Notes under the pieces: generated by a model
Seen by the model: only the letters and a program-made list of their open reading frames with translations
Databases searched by the model: none
Told to the model about the DNA's origin: nothing
Assembly (NCBI GenBank): GCA_028280525.1
Contig: JANQLR010000215.1
Coordinates: 1 to 33,733, forward strand
Length of the DNA: 33,733 nt
Source: Longimicrobiales bacterium
Lineage (GTDB): Bacteria; Gemmatimonadota; Gemmatimonadetes; Longimicrobiales; Gaopeijiaceae
Direction of reading: 5' to 3'
Program-made: the position numbers and the translations under genes
Part shown: piece by piece, positions 17,017 through 25,943 of the stretch
Numbering within the stretch: the first letter of the stretch is position 1
Layout: every line of letters begins with the position of its first letter

Positions 17017-17325
17017 ATGGGACGGCTCTTCAGCCTGACGTACCCCACAGCCGTCGTGCTCATGGCCATTCGGCATGGGCACCGGTACGGGTTCGACGTC
17101 ATGGACGCGACCGGCCTTCCGGACGGGACCGTCTACCCCATCCTCCGCCGGCTCGAGCGCCGAGGGGTGCTGGAGGGGGTGTGGGAGGATGAGGAGATCG
17201 CCCGCGCGGATCAGCGACCCGCCCGACGCTACTACCGGCTGACCGCGGTGGGCGAAGAGGCGCTCGGCGATGTACTCGAGCGCTTTCCCACGATCGGTCG
17301 GCTCTTCGAACCGGGGACGGCGTGA
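17017..17325 (+). CDS. PadR-family transcriptional regulator
   Basis: LTYPTAVVLMAIRHGHRYGFDVMDATGLPDGTVYPILRRLERRGVLEGVWED...ARRYYRLTAVGEEAL: PadR winged helix. Confidence 0.92.
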   Translation: MGRLFSLTYPTAVVLMAIRHGHRYGFDVMDATGLPDGTVYPILRRLERRGVLEGVWEDEEIARADQRPARRYYRLTAVGEEALGDVLERFPTIGRLFEPGTA

Positions 17326-20000
17326 ACGAGGTCCCCGGCCTCCTCTGGATCCGGCGAATCGCGTGGCTGGTGCCACGCTCCCGCCGGAGCTCGTGGTGCC
17401 GGGAGTGGGAGGCGGAGCTGACGTGGGCGTGGCGCCGCATGAGCGGGAGGGGGGAACCCGGGTGGTGGGGCCGCCTCAGGCTCCAGCTTCGGGCGTGGAG
17501 CAGCCTGACGGACGCGCTCTGGGAGCGCGGGGAGACGATGACGATGACGGGATGGACGCAGGACCTCCGGCTCGCGCTTCGCAGCCTGATCCGACACCGG
17601 GCCTTTGCCCTGGTGTCGATCCTGACGCTGGGACTCGGGATCGGGATCAACACCACGGTCTTCACGCTGGTCGACGGAGTGCTCCTTCGGCCGCTGCCCT
17701 TTCCGGAGAGCGAGGAGTTGATCTCGCTTCAGCACGAGGGGAGGGAGTCCGACGATCAGCTGCCGATCTCGACCGGTCTCTACCAGCTGTACCGCGACCA
17801 GGCACGGACGATCGAGGAGATCGGCCTGTACACCACCAATCAGGTCAACCTGATCGTCGATGGTCGACCGGAGCGAATCGAGGTGCAGTTCGTCACCCCG
17901 AGCTTCTTCACGACCCTCGGCGTGTCGCCCGAGGTGGGCCGGGCCTTCACCGAGGAGGAGGGCCTCCCGGGCGCCGGGAATTACATCCTTCTCTCCCATG
18001 CGTTCTGGCGGGATGCGTGGGGAGGCGATCCCGGGATCATCGGTCAGTCGATCGAGGTGAGCGGGAATGTGGCGGAGGTGGTGGGAGTCATGCCACGAGG
18101 ATTCGGCTTTCCCGAACCCGGGGCACGGCTGTGGCTGAACCTCCAGGTCGACCCCGAGAACGCCCCGCTGTCCAACTTCAGCGCCGACGGGGTGGCGCGA
18201 ATGACGGACGGGAGCTCGATCGAGGCGGTGGTCGGGGAGGTCGGTGGCCTCGTCGATCGGATGGAGGAGTTCTTCCCCGAGTCGGGGGCGGTGACCTTCT
18301 TGCGCGGGGTGGGGATCGCCCCGGTGGTCGTGCCGATGAAGGAGGCGATCGTGGGCGACGTGTCGACGACGCTCTGGGTCCTGCTCGGGACGGTGGGATT
18401 CGTCCTCCTCATCGCCTGCGCCAACGTGGCGAACCTCCTTCTGGTCCGGGCGGAGAGCCGTCAGCGGGAGATGGCGCTGCGATCCGCGGTGGGAGCGGGC
18501 CGGGGCGACATCGTGCGCTGGTTCATGAGCGAGAGCCTCATCCTCTCCGCGGCGGGCGCGATCATCGGGGTCGGGATCGCGGTGGCCGCCATCCGGCTGA
18601 CGCTCCGCTTCGTGCCGAACGACCTGCCGAGAATGGCCGAGATCGGGCTGGACGTGCGGGTCCTCGCCTTCACGGCGGTGCTGACGGTCGGGAGCGCCCT
18701 CTTCTTCGGGCTCTTCCCGCTGACCCGCTTCGGATCGGGCCACCTCTCCGATCGTCTGCGCGAGGGCGGGGCGCGCGGCGCCACGGAGGGGGCGTCTCGC
18801 CACCTCCTTCGCAACGGCCTGGTCGTCACCCAGATGGCACTCGCCCTCGTCCTGTTGATCGGTTCGGGGCTCATGTTCCGCAGCTTCCAGGCGCTTCGCG
18901 CCCTCGACCCGGGCTTCGATCCCGAGGGGGTCGTCACCGCCCAGATCGCGATCCCCGGGAGCGTGATGGAAGAGCCGGCGCAGGTGCTCAACTTCTACCG
19001 CGAGGCCCAGGAGCGGATCCTCGCTCTTCCGGGGGTGCAGGCGGTGAGCTACTCGGCCGCCGCGCCGCTGGTCCGGGGGTGGTCGTATTCGACGATGGAG
19101 TCGGAGGACCATCCGCGCGGGGAGGATGAGCTCCCCGTGTTCGGTGCCTGGAATCACGTCGGTGGTGACCCCACCGGGGCGCTCGGTCTCCGGATCCTCG
19201 AGGGCCGGCAGCTCGACTGGCGCGACGGTGCCGACGGGAACCGGTCGATGATGATCTCCCGGACGATGAAGGAGCTCTGGTGGCCCGACGAGAGCCCGAT
19301 CGGACGCCGCATGCGCTTCGCCATGGGAGGGGAGCCCCAGGAGTGGTACACGATCGTCGGGGTCGTGGAGAACGCCGCGCAGAACTCGCTGCAGGAGACC
19401 CCTCGCGAGATGGTCTACTGGCCGCTGACGGTCGGGCACGCGGACGCCTTCCAGATCATGCGCAACGTCGTCCTGGCCGTCCGGACCACCGGGGAGCCCG
19501 TCGCGCTGGTGCCGGGGATCCGCGACATCGTTCAGACGCTCAGCCCGAGCACGCCACTCGCCAACGTACAGACGCTCGAGGAGGCGATGGATCGTGCCAC
19601 CTCACGCACCTCGTTCACGATGACGCTCCTGGGCTCCGCATCCGGGATCGCCCTCCTCCTCGGCCTCGTCGGGATCTACGGGGTGATCTCCTACATCGTC
19701 TCGCAGCGCACCCGGGAGATCGGGGTCCGGCTCGCGCTCGGTGCGACCGGCACCTCGGTCCGGAACATGGTCGTCCGCCAGGGGCTGGTCCTGGCCTCCA
19801 TCGGAATGGTCGTCGGGCTGGGGGCCGCGTGGGCGATGCGCTCGGTGATGGGCGCTCTCCTCTTCGGGGTGAGCGCGACCGACCCCCTGACCTGGGGCGG
19901 GCTCTCCGGGATCCTCGTCCTGACCGCGGTCGCAGCGAGCTGGCTGCCGGCGTGGCGGGCGTCGCGGGTGGATCCGGCGGGGGCGCTCCGAGCGGAGTGA
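17322..20000 (+). CDS. ADOP-family (MacB/FtsX-like) ABC transporter permease
   Basis: GTGA overlap with padR-like stop. QDLRLALRSLIRHRAFALVSILTLGLGIGINTTVFTLVDGVLLRPLPFPE, LLGTVGFVLLIACANVANLLLVRAESRQREMALRSAVGAGR, and GIYGVISYIVSQRTREIGVRLALGA. Confidence 0.93.
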   Translation: MNEVPGLLWIRRIAWLVPRSRRSSWCREWEAELTWAWRRMSGRGEPGWWGRLRLQLRAWSSLTDALWERGETMTMTGWTQDLRLALRSLIRHRAFALVSILTLGLGIGINTTVFTLVDGVLLRPLPFPESEELISLQHEGRESDDQLPISTGLYQLYRDQARTIEEIGLYTTNQVNLIVDGRPERIEVQFVTPSFFTTLGVSPEVGRAFTEEEGLPGAGNYILLSHAFWRDAWGGDPGIIGQSIEVSGNVAEVVGVMPRGFGFPEPGARLWLNLQVDPENAPLSNFSADGVARMTDGSSIEAVVGEVGGLVDRMEEFFPESGAVTFLRGVGIAPVVVPMKEAIVGDVSTTLWVLLGTVGFVLLIACANVANLLLVRAESRQREMALRSAVGAGRGDIVRWFMSESLILSAAGAIIGVGIAVAAIRLTLRFVPNDLPRMAEIGLDVRVLAFTAVLTVGSALFFGLFPLTRFGSGHLSDRLREGGARGATEGASRHLLRNGLVVTQMALALVLLIGSGLMFRSFQALRALDPGFDPEGVVTAQIAIPGSVMEEPAQVLNFYREAQERILALPGVQAVSYSAAAPLVRGWSYSTMESEDHPRGEDELPVFGAWNHVGGDPTGALGLRILEGRQLDWRDGADGNRSMMISRTMKELWWPDESPIGRRMRFAMGGEPQEWYTIVGVVENAAQNSLQETPREMVYWPLTVGHADAFQIMRNVVLAVRTTGEPVALVPGIRDIVQTLSPSTPLANVQTLEEAMDRATSRTSFTMTLLGSASGIALLLGLVGIYGVISYIVSQRTREIGVRLALGATGTSVRNMVVRQGLVLASIGMVVGLGAAWAMRSVMGALLFGVSATDPLTWGGLSGILVLTAVAASWLPAWRASRVDPAGALRAE

Positions 20001-20061
20001 GGCGGTCCCGTCCCGTTCCCGGTTGAGTCGGGGGTGGGCCGGGAGCCGGTCCGCGGTTCCC

Positions 20062-20691
20062 TCAGTCCGGGGCCGCGTCCGGGTCCTCGCGCACCACCAG
20101 CCCATCGATCATCCGTTCGACGATCTCGCCGTGAGCGCGTGCGTCGAACTCCGGATCGAAGACGCGCAGGACGTTGGAGCCGATGATCATGGCGATCATC
20201 ATGCGGGCGGCCGCCTCCGGGTCGATGCCCGGGTCGAAGTCGCCGTCGGCCTGCCCGCGACGCAGAAGGCCCCCGAAGTCCTCGACCGCCTCTGCCAACG
20301 CCGGACGAACCGCGTCGAGCTCCGTACCCTCGAGGCGTGTGGCCTCGCCGTAGGCCCTCACGTTGCCGCGAAGCATCGCCAGCCGGTCCGGGTCCCCGTG
20401 CAGCGCGATGATCTCGTGGGCGAGTGCCCGGAGACCCTCGGCCGGGGGAAGGTCGGAGGTGGCGGCCGTACGTGCCTTCCGGTCGGAAGCGCGGCTCGCC
20501 CGCATCACCGCCTCGAGCAGGTCCTGCTTGTCGTCGAAGTAGCGGTAGAGAAGCCCGACGCTGATCCCCGCCTCGGCCGCGATGTCCTTCATCTGGGTCT
20601 CGAAGTACCCGTCCCGGCGGTAACAGCGGATGGCCGCACGAAGGATCGAGGTTCGGCGCGCTTCGAGCTGCTCTTCGGAGATCTTCGGCAT
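20062..20691 (-). CDS. TetR/AcrR-family transcriptional regulator
   Basis: EEQLEARRTSILRAAIRCYRRDGYFETQMKDIAAEAGISVGLLYRYFDDKQDLLEAVM: TetR HTH. Confidence 0.93.
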   Translation of the reverse strand: MPKISEEQLEARRTSILRAAIRCYRRDGYFETQMKDIAAEAGISVGLLYRYFDDKQDLLEAVMRASRASDRKARTAATSDLPPAEGLRALAHEIIALHGDPDRLAMLRGNVRAYGEATRLEGTELDAVRPALAEAVEDFGGLLRRGQADGDFDPGIDPEAAARMMIAMIIGSNVLRVFDPEFDARAHGEIVERMIDGLVVREDPDAAPD

Positions 20692-20732
20692 GGTCGGAAG
20701 CTACACCTGCCGCGACGGTCCCACAGAGATGG

Positions 20733-20773
20733 TGCAAAGTGAATCACGATTCATTATAGTGAATCACGGTTCA
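20733..20773 (+). promoter_or_regulatory. Promoter with two tandem TetR-type operators
   Basis: TGAATC-AC-GATTCA (20740-20753, perfect 6-bp arms) and TGAATC-AC-GGTTCA (20760-20773, one mismatch), 20 bp apart. Candidate -35 TGCAAA (20733) and -10 TATAGT (20755) with the first operator between them. Confidence 0.65.
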
Positions 20774-20793
20774 CTTTTTGGGGAGGTGAGGGG

Positions 20794-21741
20794 ATGAGAG
20801 GGTGGTGTGTGGCGGGGGCGGCGCTCCTGGGGCTGGCGGCGGGCGGACCAGCCGCGGCACAGGGCTTCGTGCTCCTGAGTGATCTACAGGACCGGTATCC
20901 GACGTGGGATGCGGCGACGGAGCGGGTGTGGTTCAACTCGAATCGCACGGGGATCGACCAGCTGTGGACGGTCGCGGCGGACGGATCGGGTCCGCGGATG
21001 TACCCCGCCGAGGGGCACCGCGAGGTGGTCCCCGACGTCGGGCCCGACGGGCGCGTCGCGTACGTCCGCTACGTCGGGGAGAACGAGGAGATCTTCCTTC
21101 TGGACCCGGAGTCGGGGCGGCGCGTGCCGCTGGCATCGGATCCGGGAGCCGACTCGGATCCGAGCTGGTCCCCGGACGGCTCCCGGGTGTGGTTCTCCTC
21201 GAATCGGGATGGGAACTGGTCGATCTGGTCGGCTCCCGTGAATGGTTCGGAGGTGTGCAAGGAGACCCACGCGGCGCAGCGGGACGCGCTCCCGCGGGTG
21301 TCTCCCGACGGGCGCTGGCTCGCCTTCCAGCGCACCATGGCCCGCACCGACGCGGAGATCTGGGTGAAGAACCTGGAGACCGGAGAGGAGCGGAACGTCT
21401 CCAACTGGAGTGGGGGGTGGGACGGCTGGCCGTCGTGGGCGCCCGACTCCCGTTCGATCCTCTTCGGCTCGAACCGCGGGGGCGGCGACATGCAGCTCTG
21501 GGCGGTCGGGCTCGAGGAGGGGGACACCGCTCGCGCCGTGACCGCGATTCCCGGCCTGCGCCTCCGCAGAGCCCACTGGCTTCCGGACGGCCGGCGGATC
21601 CTGACCAACGTCGAGCGGGCGAACGACCCGACCGTCCTCGCGATGATCCTGCAGTCCTCCTCGCTCCTGATGACCGCCCAGGAGGCGGGCCGCAACTCCG
21701 GGGGCGCGCACGAGGTGGTCCGGAGCACGGGGAGCCGATGA
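20794..21741 (+). CDS. Secreted TolB-like (WD40/PD40 propeller) protein
   Basis: Signal MRGWCVAGAALLGLAAGGPAAAQ. Repeats PTWDAATERVWFNSNRTGIDQLWTVAADGSG, DPSWSPDGSRVWFSSNRDGNWSIWSAPVNGS and PSWAPDSRSILFGSNRGGGDMQLW. Confidence 0.85.
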   Translation: MRGWCVAGAALLGLAAGGPAAAQGFVLLSDLQDRYPTWDAATERVWFNSNRTGIDQLWTVAADGSGPRMYPAEGHREVVPDVGPDGRVAYVRYVGENEEIFLLDPESGRRVPLASDPGADSDPSWSPDGSRVWFSSNRDGNWSIWSAPVNGSEVCKETHAAQRDALPRVSPDGRWLAFQRTMARTDAEIWVKNLETGEERNVSNWSGGWDGWPSWAPDSRSILFGSNRGGGDMQLWAVGLEEGDTARAVTAIPGLRLRRAHWLPDGRRILTNVERANDPTVLAMILQSSSLLMTAQEAGRNSGGAHEVVRSTGSR

Positions 21742-24203
21742 CGATGACGGCATGGACTCGGGAGCTGAGGCTCGCACTGCGCAGTCTGATCCGACACCGG
21801 GCCTTCGCGCTGATCTCGATTCTGACCCTCGGGCTGGGGATCGGGGTCAATACCGCCGTCTTCACCCTGGTCGACGGCGTGCTCCTTCGCCCGCTTCCCT
21901 TTCCCGACAGCGAAGAGCTGATCTCGCTGCGACACCAGGGACGGGGCGGGGAGGATCGGCTCCCCATCTCCGCCGGCCTCTATCAGCTCTACCGGGCGGA
22001 GGCGTTCACGCTGGAGGAGATCGGCATCCACAGCTCCGGCCAGGTGAACCTGATGGTGGAGGGGTCGCCCGAACGCGTCGACGTCCAGTACGCCACGCCG
22101 AGCTTCTTCGCCGTCCTCGGCGCCTCACCCGAGCTCGGGCGGACCTTCGCGGAGGAGGAGGGACTCCCGGAGAGCCCGAACGTGGCGCTCCTCTCCTACG
22201 CCTTCTGGCGGGACGCCTGGGGCGGAGACCCCGGCGTGATTGGGCGGACGATCGAGGTCAGCAGGAACGTCACGGAGGTGATCGGCGTGATGCCGGAGGG
22301 GTTCGGCTTCCCGGAGCCCGGCGTCCGGCTCTGGTTGAACATGCGGGTAGATCCGGAGAGGGCATCGCTCGCGAACTTCAACGTCGAAGGGGTGGCCCGC
22401 CTCGTGACGGGCGCTTCGATCGAGGCCGCCACGGAGGAGATCGGGGGGCTGACCGATCGCCTGGAGGAGTTCTTCCCGGAGTCCGGGGCCGTGCCCTTCC
22501 TTCGCAGCGTCCAGTTCGGTCCCGTCATCCGGCCCATGAAGGAGGCGATCGTGGGGGACGTCTCGACCACCCTGTGGGTGCTCCTCGGAACGGTCGGGTT
22601 CGTCCTCCTGATCGCCTGCGCGAATGTGGCGAACCTGCTGCTGGTGCGGGCGGAGGGGAGACAGCGCGAGATGGCGCTCCGCTCCGCCGTCGGCGCCGGG
22701 CGCGGGGACATCGTGCGCTGGTTCATGAGCGAGAGCCTCCTCCTCTCGGGGGCGGGGGCCGTGCTCGGCGTGGCGGTGGCGGCGTTCTCCGTGCAGCTGA
22801 CCCTCCGCTTCGTCCCGAGCGACCTGCCGAGGATGGCGGAGATCGGTCTCGACCTTCGGGTCCTCGCCTTTGCCGGAGTGCTGACGTTGGGAAGCGCGCT
22901 CTTCTTCGGCCTCTTCCCGCTGACCCGGTTCGGCACCGATCGACTGTCCGACCGTCTGCGCGAAGGAGGTGCGAGGGGGGCGACGGAGGGACGACGGCGT
23001 CACCTCCTTCGCAACGGACTGGTCGTCACGCAGATGGCGCTGGCGCTGATCCTGCTCATCGGATCCGGTCTGATGTTCCGGAGCTTCCAGGCACTCCGCG
23101 CCGTGGACCCCGGCTTCGACCCGGTAGGGGTCGTGACTGCACAGATCGCCATCCCGGAGTCCGTCATGGCGGAGTGGGGCGAGGTGCTGAACTTCTACCG
23201 CCAGGCCGAGGAGCGTCTCCGAGCTCTTCCGGGGGTGGAGGCCGTGAGCTACGCCGCCGCCGTCCCGCTGGTCCGAGGCTGGTCCTTCTCGACGCTGGAG
23301 TCGGAGGACCACCCGCGCGGACCCGACGACGCCCCGGTATTCGGCGCGTGGAACCACGTCGGGAGCGACATCACCGGCGCGCTCGGGCTACGGATCCTGG
23401 AGGGACGGGGCCTCGACTGGGACGACGGCGCCGACGGAACCCGCTCGATCATGATCTCCCGGACCATGAAGGATCTGTGGTGGCCGAACGAGAGCCCGAT
23501 CGGACGGCGGATGCGGTTTGTGATCGGCCCCGGCGAGCAGCAGGAGTGGTACACGATCGTCGGCGTGGTCGAGAACGTGGTGCAGAGCTCGCTCGAGGAA
23601 CCGGCGAGGGAGATGGTCTACTGGCCGATCGTGACTGGCCGCGCGGACGATCCGCAGATCGCCCGGAACGTGATTCTGGCGGTGCGCACGACCGGCGATC
23701 CCACCCTCCTCGTTCCGGCGATCCGAAACATCGTTCAGACGCTCAGCCCCGAGACGCCGGTCGCCGGGGTGCAGACGCTCGACGAGGCGATGGGGCGTGC
23801 GACAGCGCGCACCTCGTTCACGATGACGCTCCTCGGCTCCGCCTCCGGGATCGCGCTCCTGCTCGGTCTCGTGGGGATCTACGGGGTGATCTCGTACATC
23901 GTCTCGCAGCGCACCCGGGAGATCGGGGTGCGACTGGCGCTCGGCGCGAGTGGGTCGTCCGTCCGGAACATGGTGGTCCGTCAGGGTCTGCTCCTCGCCT
24001 CGATCGGGATGCTCGCAGGGTTGGGGGGCGCGTGGGCGATGCGCTCGGTGATGGGCAAGCTCCTCTTCGGGGTGAGCGCAACCGATCCCGCCACGTGGGC
24101 GGGGCTCTCCGGCGTCCTGGTCGCGACTGCCGTGGCGGCGAGCTGGCTCCCGGCCTGGAGAGCCTCCCGCGTGGATCCGGCGGGCGCGTTGAGGGCGGAC
24201 TGA
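21738..24203 (+). CDS. ADOP-family ABC transporter permease, paralog of 17322-20000
   Basis: ATGA overlap with the TolB-like stop. MTMTAWTRELRLALRSLIRHRAFALISILTLGLGIGVNTAVFTLVDGVLLRPLPFPD, collinear with the first permease but lacking its N-terminal ~70 aa. Confidence 0.92.
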   Translation: MTMTAWTRELRLALRSLIRHRAFALISILTLGLGIGVNTAVFTLVDGVLLRPLPFPDSEELISLRHQGRGGEDRLPISAGLYQLYRAEAFTLEEIGIHSSGQVNLMVEGSPERVDVQYATPSFFAVLGASPELGRTFAEEEGLPESPNVALLSYAFWRDAWGGDPGVIGRTIEVSRNVTEVIGVMPEGFGFPEPGVRLWLNMRVDPERASLANFNVEGVARLVTGASIEAATEEIGGLTDRLEEFFPESGAVPFLRSVQFGPVIRPMKEAIVGDVSTTLWVLLGTVGFVLLIACANVANLLLVRAEGRQREMALRSAVGAGRGDIVRWFMSESLLLSGAGAVLGVAVAAFSVQLTLRFVPSDLPRMAEIGLDLRVLAFAGVLTLGSALFFGLFPLTRFGTDRLSDRLREGGARGATEGRRRHLLRNGLVVTQMALALILLIGSGLMFRSFQALRAVDPGFDPVGVVTAQIAIPESVMAEWGEVLNFYRQAEERLRALPGVEAVSYAAAVPLVRGWSFSTLESEDHPRGPDDAPVFGAWNHVGSDITGALGLRILEGRGLDWDDGADGTRSIMISRTMKDLWWPNESPIGRRMRFVIGPGEQQEWYTIVGVVENVVQSSLEEPAREMVYWPIVTGRADDPQIARNVILAVRTTGDPTLLVPAIRNIVQTLSPETPVAGVQTLDEAMGRATARTSFTMTLLGSASGIALLLGLVGIYGVISYIVSQRTREIGVRLALGASGSSVRNMVVRQGLLLASIGMLAGLGGAWAMRSVMGKLLFGVSATDPATWAGLSGVLVATAVAASWLPAWRASRVDPAGALRAD

Positions 24204-24246
24204 GCCAGCGACGTGGAGGCTGTGGGCATCACCGTTCGGTTCGCGT

Positions 24247-24405
24247 GGAGGTGAGGGGATGAGAGGGTGGTGTGGGGCGGGGGTGGCGCTCCTGGGGCTG
24301 GCGGTGGGCGGACCAGCCGCGGCCCAGGGCTTCGTGCTCCTGAGCGATCTACAGGACCGGTACCCGACGTGGGATGCGGCGACGGAGCGGGTGTGGTTGA
24401 ACTCG
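24247..24405 (+). repeat. Near-identical duplicate of the TolB-like gene 5' end (source copy 20782-20940)
   Basis: 159 aligned bases without indels and about 7 mismatches by eye, including ribosome site, signal peptide and DLQDRYPTWDAATERVW. Confidence 0.9.
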
Positions 24406-25319
24406 GACCCCTGGGCGCTCGTTGAACTCGCCGAGGAGGCAGTCGCCGACGCGCGGGTGGCGGGGGCCGAGGTCTACGTGGAGCGACCGACTACCTCCCG
24501 GCCTTCGGTGGCGAACGGACCAGGACGATCACGGTGGAGGAGCTGCTGACCCACCGGGCCGGCTACACGCAGGGGCCTCCGGGGCGACCGTGGTCTACCT
24601 TCGAGTCGGTGGCCTCGTTGGCGGAGGCCTGGGGGGAACGCGGGCCGAGCCTACCGGACGACGGGGCGTGGTCGTACGCCGACGCGCACGCGGACATTCT
24701 TGCCGCGGTCCTCGAGGTCGCCGCGGGCCGATCGCTCGGGGAGCTGATCCGGGAGGAGGTCCTCGGCCCGCTCGAGATGCACGAGACCCTCCGGTGGGAC
24801 GGATCCGCCGACCCGCGCGCCGAGCGAATCCTACCGCTTCACTGGGGGTCGGCGGGCGAGTGGCCGGTCCGGTGGCGCCCCGAGGATGGCCCGTACTACG
24901 CCTACCCGATGCTGTCCCAGTCGCTGCACGGGAGTGCCACCGACTACGCCGCCTTCCTGCGGGCGTGGATCGACGCGCTGCAGCGACGTCCGTCCCTCGT
25001 GTCTGCCGCCGCGGCTCGCCGGGCGTTCGCCGACCGGGAGCCGATCGCGGTGCCGCCCGGCTTCTCCCCCCTCGCGGAGGGGCGCACGCTGAGCTACGGG
25101 CACATGTGGGGCGCGGTGCACGAGGCCGATGCCGCGCCGGGAGCACCCCCCTTCGCCTTCATGCATCAGGGATCGGACGGCACCTTCGCCTGGGGCTTCC
25201 CCGAGCTCGAGCTGATCGTACTGGTGCTGACCCAGTCGCGCGGTCAGTCGATCCACCGCGAGGTGGAGCGGGTGCTGAGGGACGAGCTCGTCGAGCCCCT
25301 CCTCACCGGGAGTCGCTGA
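24259..25319 (+). pseudogene. Chimeric, frameshifted serine beta-lactamase-like remnant with a TolB-derived N-terminus
   Basis: Frame 24259-24549 carries the TolB signal, then DPWALVELAEEAVADARVAGAEVYVER (beta-lactamase-like N-terminus). After ~24485 homology moves to another frame: TDYLPAFGGERTRTITVEELLTHRAGYTQG...SYADAHADILAAVLE...HQGSDGTFAWGFPELELIVLVLTQ. The expected SxxK segment between them is missing. Confidence 0.7.
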
Positions 25320-25929
25320 CGGTACCCGCGGTGGGGGCGCTCGCGATCACCTCGCGCACCGCGGCCACCAGATCCTGGTCCGCTCCGACGCCGGAGTAGG
25401 TCACCGTACCCTCGGCGTCCACGATCACCACGATCGCGGTGGTCGCTGCGTTGAAGACGCGGACGGCGTTCCCCTTCGCGTCGTAGAGGTGCGGGTATCC
25501 GGGGTCGTGCCGCTCGAGGTGCCGCCGGATCCGACGCGGGCTCTGCGAGACCGCCACGGCGACGACGACGACGTTCACCCGGTCGCCGAACTCGGCCTGA
25601 ACACGGTCCATCTGGGGCTGGAGCGCCTCGCACTGCTCGCACCAGGTCGCCCAGAACTCCAGGAGCACTGGCTTGCCCTCGTCCATGAGGTTGGCGAGGT
25701 CGACCTCGTTGCCGTCGAGGTCCTCGAGGAGAACCGAACCGGACACGGTCGAGCCGACCTCGAGACCGACGCCCTGGGCCAAGACCGGATCGGTCGCGGC
25801 GAGCGCCGCGGCCAGCGCGAGGGGGAGGATCGGAAGCCGCCCGAGTCCGTTTCGCAGGCGCGGGAGCGCGAGGCCGGCCAGAGAGAAGCTCGGGGAGGGG
25901 AGCCCGGCGAGGGGGAGTCGAATACGCAT
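25303..25929 (-). CDS. TlpA-like periplasmic thioredoxin (WCEQC)
   Basis: VDLANLMDEGKPVLLEFWATWCEQCEALQPQMDRVQAEFGDRVNVVVVAVAVSQSPRRIRRHLERHDPGYPHLYDAKGNAVRVFNAATTAIVVIVDAEGTVTYSGVGAD. Confidence 0.88.
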   Translation of the reverse strand: MRIRLPLAGLPSPSFSLAGLALPRLRNGLGRLPILPLALAAALAATDPVLAQGVGLEVGSTVSGSVLLEDLDGNEVDLANLMDEGKPVLLEFWATWCEQCEALQPQMDRVQAEFGDRVNVVVVAVAVSQSPRRIRRHLERHDPGYPHLYDAKGNAVRVFNAATTAIVVIVDAEGTVTYSGVGADQDLVAAVREVIASAPTAGTVSDSR

Positions 25930-25943
25930 GGGAGGGTCCGGAA

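Noticed and set aside
17232-19439. 735-aa minus-strand ORF
   Set aside because: Antisense to the ADOP permease. High-GC shadow ORF.
20782-24405. Composite transposon bounded by the TolB repeats
   Set aside because: Repeats are direct 5' gene fragments. No transposase, terminal inverted repeats or target-site duplication were seen; tandem duplication explains them better.
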